The notes under the pieces were generated by a model that was given only the letters and a program-made list of their open reading frames with translations, made no database searches and was not told the DNA's origin. From CADCTQ01 sp963844325 (GTDB lineage: Bacteria; Bacteroidota; Bacteroidia; Cytophagales; 172606-1): 64,000 bases of DNA. The position numbers and the translations under genes are program-made. This document shows positions 8,780 through 18,541 of the stretch, one piece after another (positions within the stretch are counted from its first letter, which is position 1; each line of letters opens with the position of its first letter). The DNA is taken from contig CAWJNV010000001.1 in NCBI GenBank assembly GCA_963844325.1, positions 1,612,001 through 1,676,000 of the forward strand. Direction: 5' to 3'.

Positions 8780-11700
8780 TTACTGTTTTACCACCTTCAG
8801 GATCTGGCGCCGGTCGCCCGACTGCACTTCGAGCAGGTACACGCCGCTCCGCTGGTCGGTCACGTCCAGTTCTAGGGTGCGTTCGCCCACGACCTTGTGG
8901 CGGTTCCGCTGCCGTTCCCCGCCCACCGCATCGCGCAGCACGGTAGTTACCCCATCGGCGGAGGCGCCCGTCAATTCGACGCGGAACTTGCCGCTGGTCG
9001 GGTTCGGGTAGAGCCGCACACCCAGTTCGCCTTCCCCGCTCTGGGCTCCCGCCGCATTGGCCCGGGCTGCCGTCACCGGCACCACCTCAATGGCCGATAC
9101 CGTTGCATTGTCTACGCCGCTAGTGCCCTTGAAGAAGCTCAGGTTCACCGCGCCGTCCGCCACGTTCACCCGGAAGGTGCGCTGCACGACAATCAGCGGG
9201 CCGCCGGCCGCTTGGGTAATGTCGAAGTTGGTCAGGACCGGCTGGCCTTCGAGGTTCACGCTGAACACCCGCTTGCCGGTGCCGCCCGCTACACCATTCA
9301 CGCCCCAGTAGATTTCCGCAAAGTGCAGCACCACGTCGTAGGTGCCGTTGGTTACGGGCACGTTGTAGCCGAACGTCGTGCCGTAGCGGAGGTTCTGGTA
9401 CAGGGCGTCATCCGTCCGGTTGGGCAGGTCCACCGTCCGGGTCGAAGCCGTGCCGCCCGAGAAGTTGGCGTCCGCCGCAAACGACCGGTTGTCCGGCGCG
9501 GGGTAGTTGTACGCGCCGCCGCCCGCATTGATGCGAACCACCGCGGGCGTCGCAGCGGCGCAGCTGACAACGGCTACGTTGCTGAACTGGGCCGTGGTCA
9601 ACTGGGTGTTGTTGTGGGAAGTAACCGGCAGCCCGACCAGCACCTGCTGGTTCATGGCAATGGTAGCTTGCCCCACCAGTTGCCAGTTCACCCCATCGGA
9701 TGAGATGTACCCGGTAAAGAGCGTACCGGCCCGGACGAGGCGTACCCATTGCGGCAAGGCGCCGGCGACGGATTTGCTGGCCGTGGTGCCGCCCGTGGTG
9801 GTGCGGTACTGGAAGGCTCCCCCGCTGATGCTGCTCACCACCATCATGGCGTGGCGGGCATTGGCAGCCGTGCTTTCCCGGATCATTACCCCGGCTTTGG
9901 CCCAGGCATTGGTATTGGTCACGCTATTCAGCTTCGCCACCACTTCCCCGTCGCAGCTAAGCGGCTGGTAGAGGTACGTGAACTGGTCGGCCGTGCCCCA
10001 GATGTCGGCGCCCGAGCCCCTGACCGTAAAATCGGTGGGAGACGACTGGCAAGCCGATCCGGCCAGGCCCACGGTCCCAACGTCCTGGCGCGTCCAGCCC
10101 ACCGGCGTAGTACAGGCCGCAACGGCACTGTTCACCGTCACGGTTGTCTGCGCGGTAGCCGTGGCGCCCTTGGTATCGGCTACCGTAAGGCGGAAGGTGT
10201 ACGTACCGGCCACGAGTCCCGAAGCCTGGGTCGAAGCGGCGTTCGGCGTGGCGAAGGTCGCCGTTGAGGGGCCGTTCACCTGGCTCCAGGCGTAGGTTAC
10301 GTTGGTGCCGTCTTCCGGGTCGGAACCCGTACCGGTCAGCGTTACGCTGCTGGCAGGCAGGGTCACGGTCTGGGCGTTGCCGGCATTGGCAACCGGCGAC
10401 TGGTTACAACCCGCACCGCCGCTGGCGCCGTTGTTGAAGATTTCAACCGCCGCTACCGCGACCCGGTTGGCCGTGGGGTTAAACGTAATGTTGAGCATAC
10501 CGTCCGCCACGTCCACGGGGAAATCCTTCACCACGGCCGCCCGGTAGCCTGCCGCTTCGAAGATGTCGAAGTTCGCCAGGCGGGTCTGCCCTTCGAGCTT
10601 GGTGGTGAACACCCGCGACCCCGCCGCCGTCCAGAAGTTTTCCACGAAGTGCAGGCGCACCGTGTAGCTGCCGTTCGTCATCGGGATTTCGTAGCGGGTT
10701 TCGGCCAGGTCGGCCAGGGCCGAGAGGTACGTCTGGTAGAGTACATCGTCGTCGGTGCCGGCCACCGCCGGGGCGGGCAGCGGCTTGTCGAGCTTCACCG
10801 AACCCTTGCGGAAGTTGATGTCGGCCTCCCACGCGTTGCCGCCGATGGTCACTGCCGCGTCGGCCGCACTCTTGATGCGCCGGGCCACGGCAATGGTGCC
10901 GCAATTGTCATTGCCGATGCCGTAGAGCGGAATGCGCAGCGGCGACGGGCCGTTCGAGTAGCGCACCAGCAGCGCGGCATTTTTCAAGCCCTTGCTGGTG
11001 GGTCTGAAGTTCACGGTCACGGCCGTTTGCGCCTGCGGCGCCAGCAGCGTCGTGGCCGGCATCACCGCCGAGAATTCACCCGCATTGTCACCCACCACCT
11101 GCACGCTGGCAATCGTGACGCTGGGGTCGCTACCGCCCGTGGCGTACGTCTTGCCCTGGTTCTTCACGTTCACGGTCAGGGCCTTGGTGCCGAGCAGCAC
11201 CTCACCGCCGAAGTTCACCGCCGAAGGTGTGGCGGCCAGTTCGGAGAAGTGTACCGGGCCGGTTTCGGGACGTACGTTGCTCACGAAGAACACGTTGTCC
11301 TGGTAGTCGTAGTTGGTAACGCCCGGCTGGCCCAGGTAGTCGTGGCCCAGGATGTAGGCATTGGGAATCACATTGCCGTTGATGTCGATGGCCTTCCACA
11401 CCTTGATGCCCATGGCCGTGTTGTCGATGGGCTGGTTGGGGAAGTTTTGCAGCGACTTATCCAGGTAACTGGAGCTGGCCATGAAGGAGAACGCACCCGT
11501 CGGCTTGAAGGCGCCGCTTTCCGACGGCACGTTCGGCAGGCCCTTGCGGGGCAGCAGCGACTGGCCGTCGAGGGCGATGTGCGACAGTACCGAGGGGTTG
11601 CTGGAACCCCGGTTGTTGCCCTTCAGGAACCACCGCAGGTTTTCCGTAGCGCCGCAGCAGCTGTGGTAGGCGCCCAGGTACCGCACGTACACGTTCTTGG

Positions 11701-14700
11701 TGGGGTCGGCCACCACGAAGTACGGCGCCACTACTTCTTCGCTGCTGGGGGCTACCGTCTTTCCCTGGTTGGGTGCCGTCAGCGTAAACCCGGTGCGGGT
11801 CTTGAGGCCAAAGGCGTCGATGATTTCGCGGGCCGTTGGTTCGTTGCCGCCTTCCCCTTTGTTTTGCAGGAGGGCGTGCAGGAGAACGTCCTTGGCGGCC
11901 AGCGCCGGGTCATTGGAAGTGATCGTCAGCTTGTCGTGCAGCACCCGCACGCGGCTCACTGCAAGGGCCGGGTCATTTACGAAGCTGATCACCAGGTCCA
12001 CGTAGCCAGTGGCGCCGGGGTTGATGGTAAGGGGCAGCGACGTGCCGGCGTTGTAGGTCGTGGTCACGCCGGCCGCCGTTTTGAGCTGCCGGATGCGGTA
12101 CGAGTTCGGGCGGGAGAATACCAGGTTGCTGATGTTCAAAACGCCCTCCCCGCGGTTGTAGACCCGCAGCGTCACCGTGTCGTGGTTGGCGTTGTAGGGC
12201 GTGTAGGTGACTCCGTCGGGCGTCAGGCGCCGCCACGGCTCCCGGATCAGCGAGAAGGTGAGCTGGTCGGCAGCCGGGTACTTGTCGAGGTTATCCACCA
12301 CCAGCTTGGGCGTACCGACGACGGACGCCGCCACCACGCTGAAGTTCACCGGGTCGGTCGTGGTGATGTTGTTGTTGCCGTCGGTCACTTTGGCCCGCAG
12401 GCTGTAGGTTCCCTCGGCATTCACCGTTACCGGGCCCGAATACGTGGTGTACGCGCCGCTGTTGAGGCTGTACTGGGTGGTTTGCACGCCGGCGCCGCCC
12501 GCGTCGGTGGCGCTGATCGTCACCACGGCCTGGTTGGCGTACACGCCGGGCTGCTGCTGCGCCCCTTGCACCTGCACGCTGGCCTCGGGCGGGGTAAAGT
12601 CGCTTTCGGCGTTGGCCAGTTCAATCACCACGTAGTTGATCTTCGTGTTGGTGCCGCCGTTGGCGTTGATGGTCAGCTTGCCGTCGGTGACGGGTACGCT
12701 CACCGTGGCCGACTTGAACGCACCACCCGCCACGGCCAGGTTGGGTACGAAGCCCGTGATGGCCGGCGTGCCTTCCACGTTGAGGGAGTGGTTGCTGTCA
12801 CCGAAACTCGGGTCGCCCACGCTTACGGTCACGTTGTACGTACCGGGCGTCGCTACTTTGTATTCCCAGGCCCCGGCGGGCTGCCCGGCCGGTTGCATCT
12901 GCAGGAAGGTCCGCAGGCGGAGTTCATCCGTCGTGGCCCGTTCCCGGGTGTAGGTCGAGTAATCTTTTGCCAGTTTGGTACTGGCATCAATCCAGCCGAA
13001 GCCCCGCGTGTCGGCGTAGGGCCCGCCCACGTCCTTCTGGTAACCCGGGGGAACGGTGGTGGTGGCCGCCGGCTGGAAGTTGATCTTCACGCCGGTGGGA
13101 CTGGAGCCGGTCACCGACAGGGTTACCGTGAGGAAGGCGCTCTGGAAGCCGCTGGCCGAAGCCGTAACCGTGGTCGAATAGGTGCCCGGGGTCAGCAGGC
13201 CCGCATCCACGCCGAACGCCAGGCTGCCCAGCGTCGGGTTGTCGGGCAGCACCAGCCACTCAGTGCCGGCGGGCTTGGTCAGCGTAACGGCGGGGCTGCC
13301 GGTAGTAGCCGACAGGGCCACGCTTTGCGGCGGCGCCAGCGAACCCTGCGCCAGGCTGAAGTTGAGCTGCGGGCTGGCAAACTGGAGCTGCTGGGCAATG
13401 TCCTGGCCGGCCGGCCGCACGTTGCGCACGATCACCACGATGTCCTGGTAGTCAAACCCATCAATGTGCTCTTCCATCGCCACAATGTAGGCGTTGGGTA
13501 CTACTGTACCCGCCGGGTCCTTCATGCGGTACACGCGTACGTGGTGCGGAATGGCCCCGGTAAAGGTGTTGAGGGCGTCTTCGCTGTACACCTGCCGGTT
13601 GCCGAAGAAGGGCCAGCGGGAGTAGAAGCCGAAGGAGGCCAGGCCCGGGTTGAAGCTCAAGGCGCCGCTGGGCTGCACGTTCACGGTCTGGTAGTCACTG
13701 TTGCCCACCGTAAACAATTGGCGGGTGGCGTCGCGGTTGCCCGACTCGTACCAGCCGAAGGCCGTCACGACGCCCGCACTGTGCTGCGGACCGAACACGG
13801 CCAGCGGTTCGATGAGTACGTTGCCGTCGGTGGCGCGTTCAAACTGCTGGATTTTTACTTCTTCCCCCAGCAGGGCCGCCTTGTAGTTGACGCTGTGGAT
13901 GATGTTGGTGTTCCGGTTGTCGTCGCCGACGGCGATGGGAATGCCGTACACGTCGAGGATGGCCTTTAGGGAAGGTTCGTTGGTGCCGCCGATGCCCGCC
14001 GTAGCCAGGCCGTTGAGGGCCACCGTCTTGTTGGCATTGCCTTCACTGGTTACCGTGAGGGTCGCCACCTTGGTGCCGGTCGTGGTCGGCTTGAAGAGCA
14101 CGTTGAATGTAGTGGCGCTGTTGGTGGCAATGGTCAGCGGGGCCGTGGCCGTGGGCAGCGTCTGGACGCCGAGCAGCTGGAATTGGGCTGCGTTAAGGCC
14201 GCCCAACTGGAGGCCCGTCACCTTCAGCGGACCGTTGCCGGTATTGGCAATGGTGATGGTCTGGTTGCGGCCATTGGTACCGGCCACGGCGTTGTCGACC
14301 ACCCGGGCGGGGCTCACGCTGGCAACGCCGGCCGGGGCCGTGGGCGTGGTGGCTTTGAGCAGGGTGATCTGCGAGGTCAGCGCCGGGTCGTTGTTCCAGT
14401 TGAATTCAATCACGTACAGGTTGCCGGTGAGCACGTCCTCGGTGATGTCGAGGGGGTTGGCAAAGCCGGCCATGCCCGGAATCCCGTTGGTGCCCGAGCC
14501 GCTGCGCGTCGCCACGATGTCGAATAGCTTGTCGTCGCTGGTGGCGGTCATGCCGGGTACCGGCGCAAGGGTGCCGGGCTTGAGGGCAATGATGTCGCTG
14601 CTGCCGCTGAAACGGCACACGAGCAGCCAGCCCTTGAGGGCGCCGTTGAAGGCGTTGCTCTTGTACTCGAGGGCCCCGTTGGGCGACTTGTTGAATTCAA

Positions 14701-17700
14701 AGTCAAAGGCCGCGGGGCGGTAGTTGGCGTCCGCCGCAATGCCGTCGGGGTACTTGCTATTGTCCTGGGACCCGCGGTTGGTCACGTACTCGCCCCGCAG
14801 GGGGTTAGGGTGACCGTAGTAGCCCACCGGTTTGAGCGGGTTCACCCGGAACAGCCAGTCTTTCTGCACGTTGATGGCTTCCGTGCGCGGAACGACCGGG
14901 CCGTTGTAGAGCGTACCGTTCGGGCGGCGGGTGCCGGCCACCGATGCCGGGGAGTTACCACCCGCCGCCGAGCCGTTGGCCGGTACGTACAGGTGGCCGT
15001 TGGAGTGCCACACCAGGTCGTAGGCGTTGCGGACGCCCGAGGCGTAAATCGTCAGCGGGGCGTTGGCGGCGTACGGGTTGTACTTGCCGTCGGAGGTAGT
15101 GAGCGAACTAGCCGAAGCAGCGTTGATGGCCGCCTGGCTGGCCGAGGTTTCCACGTTCAGCGGCAGCGTGAGGCCGTTCAGCTTTTTGGGGTCGAGGCGC
15201 AGCACGGCCGCCGCCAGCAGACTCTCGTCGCGCTTCCAGGTATTGTCGAAAATTCCCATCGAGCTGTTGCTGCCCTGGTTGAAGTACAGCGCCCCGTCGG
15301 GGCCGAACACGATGCTGTTCACCAGGTGGTCCTTCATGGAGCGGGGCAGTTTGGTGAGCACGTGCTGCTCGTTTTCGAGGCTCGGGCCATTCAGGCGCGA
15401 CAGGTTGCCGTCGAACAGCGGGGCGTTGTCGAGACCGGCCGAGCAGTGGCTTACCCAGGCAACCAGGTTTTCGGCCGTGGAAGAGGGGTCGAAGGCCAGG
15501 CCCACGGCGGAACGGGAGCCGTGCCTGGTGATCAGCGTCTGGATTTCTTCCATGCCGCTCAGCAGGCCGGTGGTGCGGTCTGCCGTGTACCGCTCAATGG
15601 TGCCGTCGAGGCGGAGGGCGTAGAACTTGCCGTCGGGGCCAAACGTGATGGTGGTGTACTTCTTGTTCTGCGTGCCCGCAATGGGCGACTTTTTGAACTC
15701 CACGGCCAGGTCGCCGCCGCCCGAGGTGGGGGCGCCGGTGGTGAAGAAAGCTTCGTAGGGCTGGAAGGAGGCGCCGCTGTACGATTTCACCCCTTCGGTG
15801 ATTACGAATTTGTAGAGGGTAAAGGGCTCCAGCGCGTAGGTGGGGGTAAAGCTGATGGCGTCGCCCCCGCCGGTGCCCTGCACGGTGCCCAGCATGTCGG
15901 TGGTGGTGCCGCCGGCCACCTTGATGAGCTTCACGGTGCTGGTGGTGATGGTGGAGTTATCCACCCCACCCTTGAAGCCGGGCACGTTGGGCACGTACAG
16001 CGAGTTGGCCGCAATGGTAGGGCTCAGGCTCACGTTGGTAGCCCCGTCGGCCGGGGTAGAAGCCACTACGTACGGCCGGATGGTGCCGGGGGCGCCCACA
16101 GTGACCTGCACGTTGAGGGTGGCGCTGCTGTAGCCGCTCGCCGACGCCGTTACCGTGGCCGTGTAGGTGCCCACGGGCAGCGTTTTGGCGGCCGTGTAGT
16201 CGAAGGTGACGCTGGGTTCGCTGCCGTTGTGGGTGGCGTTGAAGGAAAGCCAGCCCGACCCGCCGCTGCTGTAGGTGGCCGACAGGTTCATCTGCACGGC
16301 TTCCTTGTTGTCGGAGCGGCTCAGTTCCACGGCAAACGTCTTGCTGTTTTCGGCGGTGTTGGCTTCAATCACGACGCTCTGCGTGCTGGCCGACCAGTAG
16401 AGGTACGGCAGGGCCGAGGCCGGCTTGATCTGCACGCCGGTGATCTTGGCGTTGGTACCCTTGTAGAGCGTGTTGTCGATCATTTCGTTGGCGTTGATCG
16501 TCAGCGCCCCGTCGGCTACCGTTACGCGTACCGTACCGGTGGCAGAGCGGGTTTCGGCGCCCATTTCACCCGACGGCACGAAGGCATTGATGGCGTTTTT
16601 GCCTTCTACGTTCAGCGTGTTGATCTCTACGCTGGTCGGAATGGCGTAATCACCCGTCGAGACCGTAACGTCGTAGGTGCCGTTGGGAATGGCTATTTCC
16701 CAGTAGCCTTCCACGGACGTGCCGTTGAAGCCCACCAGGTCGTTGGCCTGCATGTGGATGAGGGTTGCTCTCACCTTCTCGGCCTCCGAGGCGCTGTCGT
16801 ACTGGGCGCCGCCGATGCGGTTGCGGCCGTTGCCGGGCGTCGAGCCGGCCGAAGCCAGGTCCAGCGGGGTGCCGTCGGTGCGTCGCTTCCAGCCGTAGGT
16901 GTAGGTGGATGATCCGGCCGCCGAGGCTTGTTCGGCCAGCGTGCGCGGACCGTAGGACATGCCGTAGTCGCGCAGCCAGCCGGCCGGCGGCAGGGTGGGC
17001 GGGTCCTGGAAGTTTACCTTAATGATGCCGGTGTTGTTGACGGGGGCCGCTGCCACGGTAAGGGTAACCGGCAACACGGCGTTGGCGTAGCCGGTCGCCG
17101 CGGCCGTTACGGTGGTGTTATACACCCCGGGCGTCAGGCCGGCGGCGTTGATGCCGAAGGAAAGGGCGCCCAACCCGCCGGCCGGCAGGGTGAGCCAGTT
17201 GCTGTTGGCCGTCTTGGTGAGCGTGACGGCCGGGGTGCCCTGGCTGGCCGAGAGCGTGGCCGGCTGCGGGGCCACGGTGCCGCCCTGCATTACGGAGTAG
17301 CTGAGGGCCGCGGGGGTAAAGGCGAGGGTGCTGCTTACCGGTTCGGCCGACTGCACGCGAAAGTCTTCGAAGGCGTACACGGGGACGCCCGCGGGAACCG
17401 TCGTGAAGTTGGGGTCGCCCATGTTGCGGTAGCTGGTGTAGATGCCCGCAAACGAGATGCCCGGGGTGTCGCCCACGGTGCGGCCGGCGATCAGGGTGGG
17501 TACGCCCGGCGCAAACCCGGTGCCGCCGACCTGCACTTCGGCGCCGCCGTTGAGCGAGTAGAAGCCCCGGATGGTTTTGGCGACGTTGTCGATCTGGAGC
17601 CGCAGCTTTACGGTGCTGGTGCTCAGGTTGGGAATGGCGGCGGTGGCGGCCAGGTCGGGGCTCGGGGCCGTGGAGATGGACTGGCCGTTGAGTTCGCGGC

Positions 17701-18541
17701 GCATTTCCACGGTGCCGTTCACGACCACCAGCTTCACGAAATTATCTTCGTTGAGGCCGTACCACAGGCCGGCCTGCTGGGCTTTGGTGCCCGTGTAAGG
17801 CGCCACGACCGTGGTTTCCACCGACAACTTGCGGGCATTGGCGTCCACGCCTACGCCCAGGGCATTGAGCTGCGAATTGACGCGCAACGACTGGGCGGGA
17901 GTGAGGAAGGCAATGCCGCGGTTGCTGGTGATGTTGAGCCGGCCGTTGACCACCTGGAGCCGCGACGGTTCGTAGCCCGGCACGGCGGGGTTCGACACGG
18001 CGCCGTCCACGGTGAGGCGGGCCGAAGGGGGATCAACCATGCGGAAGCCGGTGCCCAGCCCCGCCCGGTCGGCAAGGCCGCCCTCGGTGCCGTTGAAGTT
18101 GAGCACGAACGGCGTGGCGGTGTTCACCACAATGTCGGTGCAGGGCAGCGTGCTGATGGGGGTGCAATTGTTGAAGGGCAACGTGGCACCGTACGCGCCC
18201 CTGGTGCCCGACAGGTTGGTAAAGTCTACGACGTAGGCGCTGAAGGAAGTCCGGCTGGTACCGGGCCCGAAGGCCGACGCGCCGCGCAGCCGCAGCGGAC
18301 CCGCGTAGGCGTGCTCAACCGCCCGGCGGGAAGCGGCCGGGGGCGCCGCGGCGGCGGCGGCGAGGTCCGGAACGGCCAGCAGCAGGAGCAGGGCCAGCCA
18401 CCCGGCCGGGCCGGAAGGCCGCAATGCCGGGGTCTGGCGGGTGAAACAGGGGGTAGGGCAGGTGGCTCGGTTTAACGATAACCCATTGCCGGACCAGGTT
18501 TGGAGCACCCGGAACCACGCAAGCAGTAGAACGTAAAACAT
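8780..18541 (-). CDS. giant multidomain malectin/propeller surface protein with T9SS sorting domain
   Basis: A 3253-residue secreted protein. A hydrophobic signal segment lies at about 47-66. Domains, approximate: LamG-like sandwich 126-400 (shared with the 21130-23403 protein); BACON-like 404-501; malectin-like 506-708; BACON-like 711-815; SbsA-type Ig 819-937; sorbosone-dehydrogenase-like propeller 961-1400; HYDIN-like 1408-1517; unknown module 1521-1713; BACON-like 1720-1814; malectin-like 1815-1980; OmpL47/Ig-like 1984-2070; HYDIN-like 2074-2224; second copy of the unknown module 2229-2430; HYDIN-like 2434-2543; malectin 2545-2705; PKD 2711-2806; DUF1349-like 2809-2995; malectin 2999-3155; T9SS sorting domain 3172-3253 (YPNPTSGKF, ending LKVVKQ). 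T9SS would carry it across the outer membrane. The architecture suggests polysaccharide binding or adhesion. The start is uncertain: an in-frame TTG at 18424 would give a more normal signal peptide. Confidence 0.9.
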   Translation of the reverse strand: MFYVLLLAWFRVLQTWSGNGLSLNRATCPTPCFTRQTPALRPSGPAGWLALLLLLAVPDLAAAAAAPPAASRRAVEHAYAGPLRLRGASAFGPGTSRTSFSAYVVDFTNLSGTRGAYGATLPFNNCTPISTLPCTDIVVNTATPFVLNFNGTEGGLADRAGLGTGFRMVDPPSARLTVDGAVSNPAVPGYEPSRLQVVNGRLNITSNRGIAFLTPAQSLRVNSQLNALGVGVDANARKLSVETTVVAPYTGTKAQQAGLWYGLNEDNFVKLVVVNGTVEMRRELNGQSISTAPSPDLAATAAIPNLSTSTVKLRLQIDNVAKTIRGFYSLNGGAEVQVGGTGFAPGVPTLIAGRTVGDTPGISFAGIYTSYRNMGDPNFTTVPAGVPVYAFEDFRVQSAEPVSSTLAFTPAALSYSVMQGGTVAPQPATLSASQGTPAVTLTKTANSNWLTLPAGGLGALSFGINAAGLTPGVYNTTVTAAATGYANAVLPVTLTVAAAPVNNTGIIKVNFQDPPTLPPAGWLRDYGMSYGPRTLAEQASAAGSSTYTYGWKRRTDGTPLDLASAGSTPGNGRNRIGGAQYDSASEAEKVRATLIHMQANDLVGFNGTSVEGYWEIAIPNGTYDVTVSTGDYAIPTSVEINTLNVEGKNAINAFVPSGEMGAETRSATGTVRVTVADGALTINANEMIDNTLYKGTNAKITGVQIKPASALPYLYWSASTQSVVIEANTAENSKTFAVELSRSDNKEAVQMNLSATYSSGGSGWLSFNATHNGSEPSVTFDYTAAKTLPVGTYTATVTASASGYSSATLNVQVTVGAPGTIRPYVVASTPADGATNVSLSPTIAANSLYVPNVPGFKGGVDNSTITTSTVKLIKVAGGTTTDMLGTVQGTGGGDAISFTPTYALEPFTLYKFVITEGVKSYSGASFQPYEAFFTTGAPTSGGGDLAVEFKKSPIAGTQNKKYTTITFGPDGKFYALRLDGTIERYTADRTTGLLSGMEEIQTLITRHGSRSAVGLAFDPSSTAENLVAWVSHCSAGLDNAPLFDGNLSRLNGPSLENEQHVLTKLPRSMKDHLVNSIVFGPDGALYFNQGSNSSMGIFDNTWKRDESLLAAAVLRLDPKKLNGLTLPLNVETSASQAAINAASASSLTTSDGKYNPYAANAPLTIYASGVRNAYDLVWHSNGHLYVPANGSAAGGNSPASVAGTRRPNGTLYNGPVVPRTEAINVQKDWLFRVNPLKPVGYYGHPNPLRGEYVTNRGSQDNSKYPDGIAADANYRPAAFDFEFNKSPNGALEYKSNAFNGALKGWLLVCRFSGSSDIIALKPGTLAPVPGMTATSDDKLFDIVATRSGSGTNGIPGMAGFANPLDITEDVLTGNLYVIEFNWNNDPALTSQITLLKATTPTAPAGVASVSPARVVDNAVAGTNGRNQTITIANTGNGPLKVTGLQLGGLNAAQFQLLGVQTLPTATAPLTIATNSATTFNVLFKPTTTGTKVATLTVTSEGNANKTVALNGLATAGIGGTNEPSLKAILDVYGIPIAVGDDNRNTNIIHSVNYKAALLGEEVKIQQFERATDGNVLIEPLAVFGPQHSAGVVTAFGWYESGNRDATRQLFTVGNSDYQTVNVQPSGALSFNPGLASFGFYSRWPFFGNRQVYSEDALNTFTGAIPHHVRVYRMKDPAGTVVPNAYIVAMEEHIDGFDYQDIVVIVRNVRPAGQDIAQQLQFASPQLNFSLAQGSLAPPQSVALSATTGSPAVTLTKPAGTEWLVLPDNPTLGSLAFGVDAGLLTPGTYSTTVTASASGFQSAFLTVTLSVTGSSPTGVKINFQPAATTTVPPGYQKDVGGPYADTRGFGWIDASTKLAKDYSTYTRERATTDELRLRTFLQMQPAGQPAGAWEYKVATPGTYNVTVSVGDPSFGDSNHSLNVEGTPAITGFVPNLAVAGGAFKSATVSVPVTDGKLTINANGGTNTKINYVVIELANAESDFTPPEASVQVQGAQQQPGVYANQAVVTISATDAGGAGVQTTQYSLNSGAYTTYSGPVTVNAEGTYSLRAKVTDGNNNITTTDPVNFSVVAASVVGTPKLVVDNLDKYPAADQLTFSLIREPWRRLTPDGVTYTPYNANHDTVTLRVYNRGEGVLNISNLVFSRPNSYRIRQLKTAAGVTTTYNAGTSLPLTINPGATGYVDLVISFVNDPALAVSRVRVLHDKLTITSNDPALAAKDVLLHALLQNKGEGGNEPTAREIIDAFGLKTRTGFTLTAPNQGKTVAPSSEEVVAPYFVVADPTKNVYVRYLGAYHSCCGATENLRWFLKGNNRGSSNPSVLSHIALDGQSLLPRKGLPNVPSESGAFKPTGAFSFMASSSYLDKSLQNFPNQPIDNTAMGIKVWKAIDINGNVIPNAYILGHDYLGQPGVTNYDYQDNVFFVSNVRPETGPVHFSELAATPSAVNFGGEVLLGTKALTVNVKNQGKTYATGGSDPSVTIASVQVVGDNAGEFSAVMPATTLLAPQAQTAVTVNFRPTSKGLKNAALLVRYSNGPSPLRIPLYGIGNDNCGTIAVARRIKSAADAAVTIGGNAWEADINFRKGSVKLDKPLPAPAVAGTDDDVLYQTYLSALADLAETRYEIPMTNGSYTVRLHFVENFWTAAGSRVFTTKLEGQTRLANFDIFEAAGYRAAVVKDFPVDVADGMLNITFNPTANRVAVAAVEIFNNGASGGAGCNQSPVANAGNAQTVTLPASSVTLTGTGSDPEDGTNVTYAWSQVNGPSTATFATPNAASTQASGLVAGTYTFRLTVADTKGATATAQTTVTVNSAVAACTTPVGWTRQDVGTVGLAGSACQSSPTDFTVRGSGADIWGTADQFTYLYQPLSCDGEVVAKLNSVTNTNAWAKAGVMIRESTAANARHAMMVVSSISGGAFQYRTTTGGTTASKSVAGALPQWVRLVRAGTLFTGYISSDGVNWQLVGQATIAMNQQVLVGLPVTSHNNTQLTTAQFSNVAVVSCAAATPAVVRINAGGGAYNYPAPDNRSFAADANFSGGTASTRTVDLPNRTDDALYQNLRYGTTFGYNVPVTNGTYDVVLHFAEIYWGVNGVAGGTGKRVFSVNLEGQPVLTNFDITQAAGGPLIVVQRTFRVNVADGAVNLSFFKGTSGVDNATVSAIEVVPVTAARANAAGAQSGEGELGVRLYPNPTSGKFRVELTGASADGVTTVLRDAVGGERQRNRHKVVGERTLELDVTDQRSGVYLLEVQSGDRRQILKVVKQ

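Noticed and set aside
10649..13969. 1106-codon open frame on the plus strand inside the giant gene
   Set aside because: Antisense to a strongly supported protein; rich in Arg, Gly, His and Val with no domain or signal, as expected for a shadow frame in GC-rich DNA. The same holds for 14810-16912 and 16928-18475.
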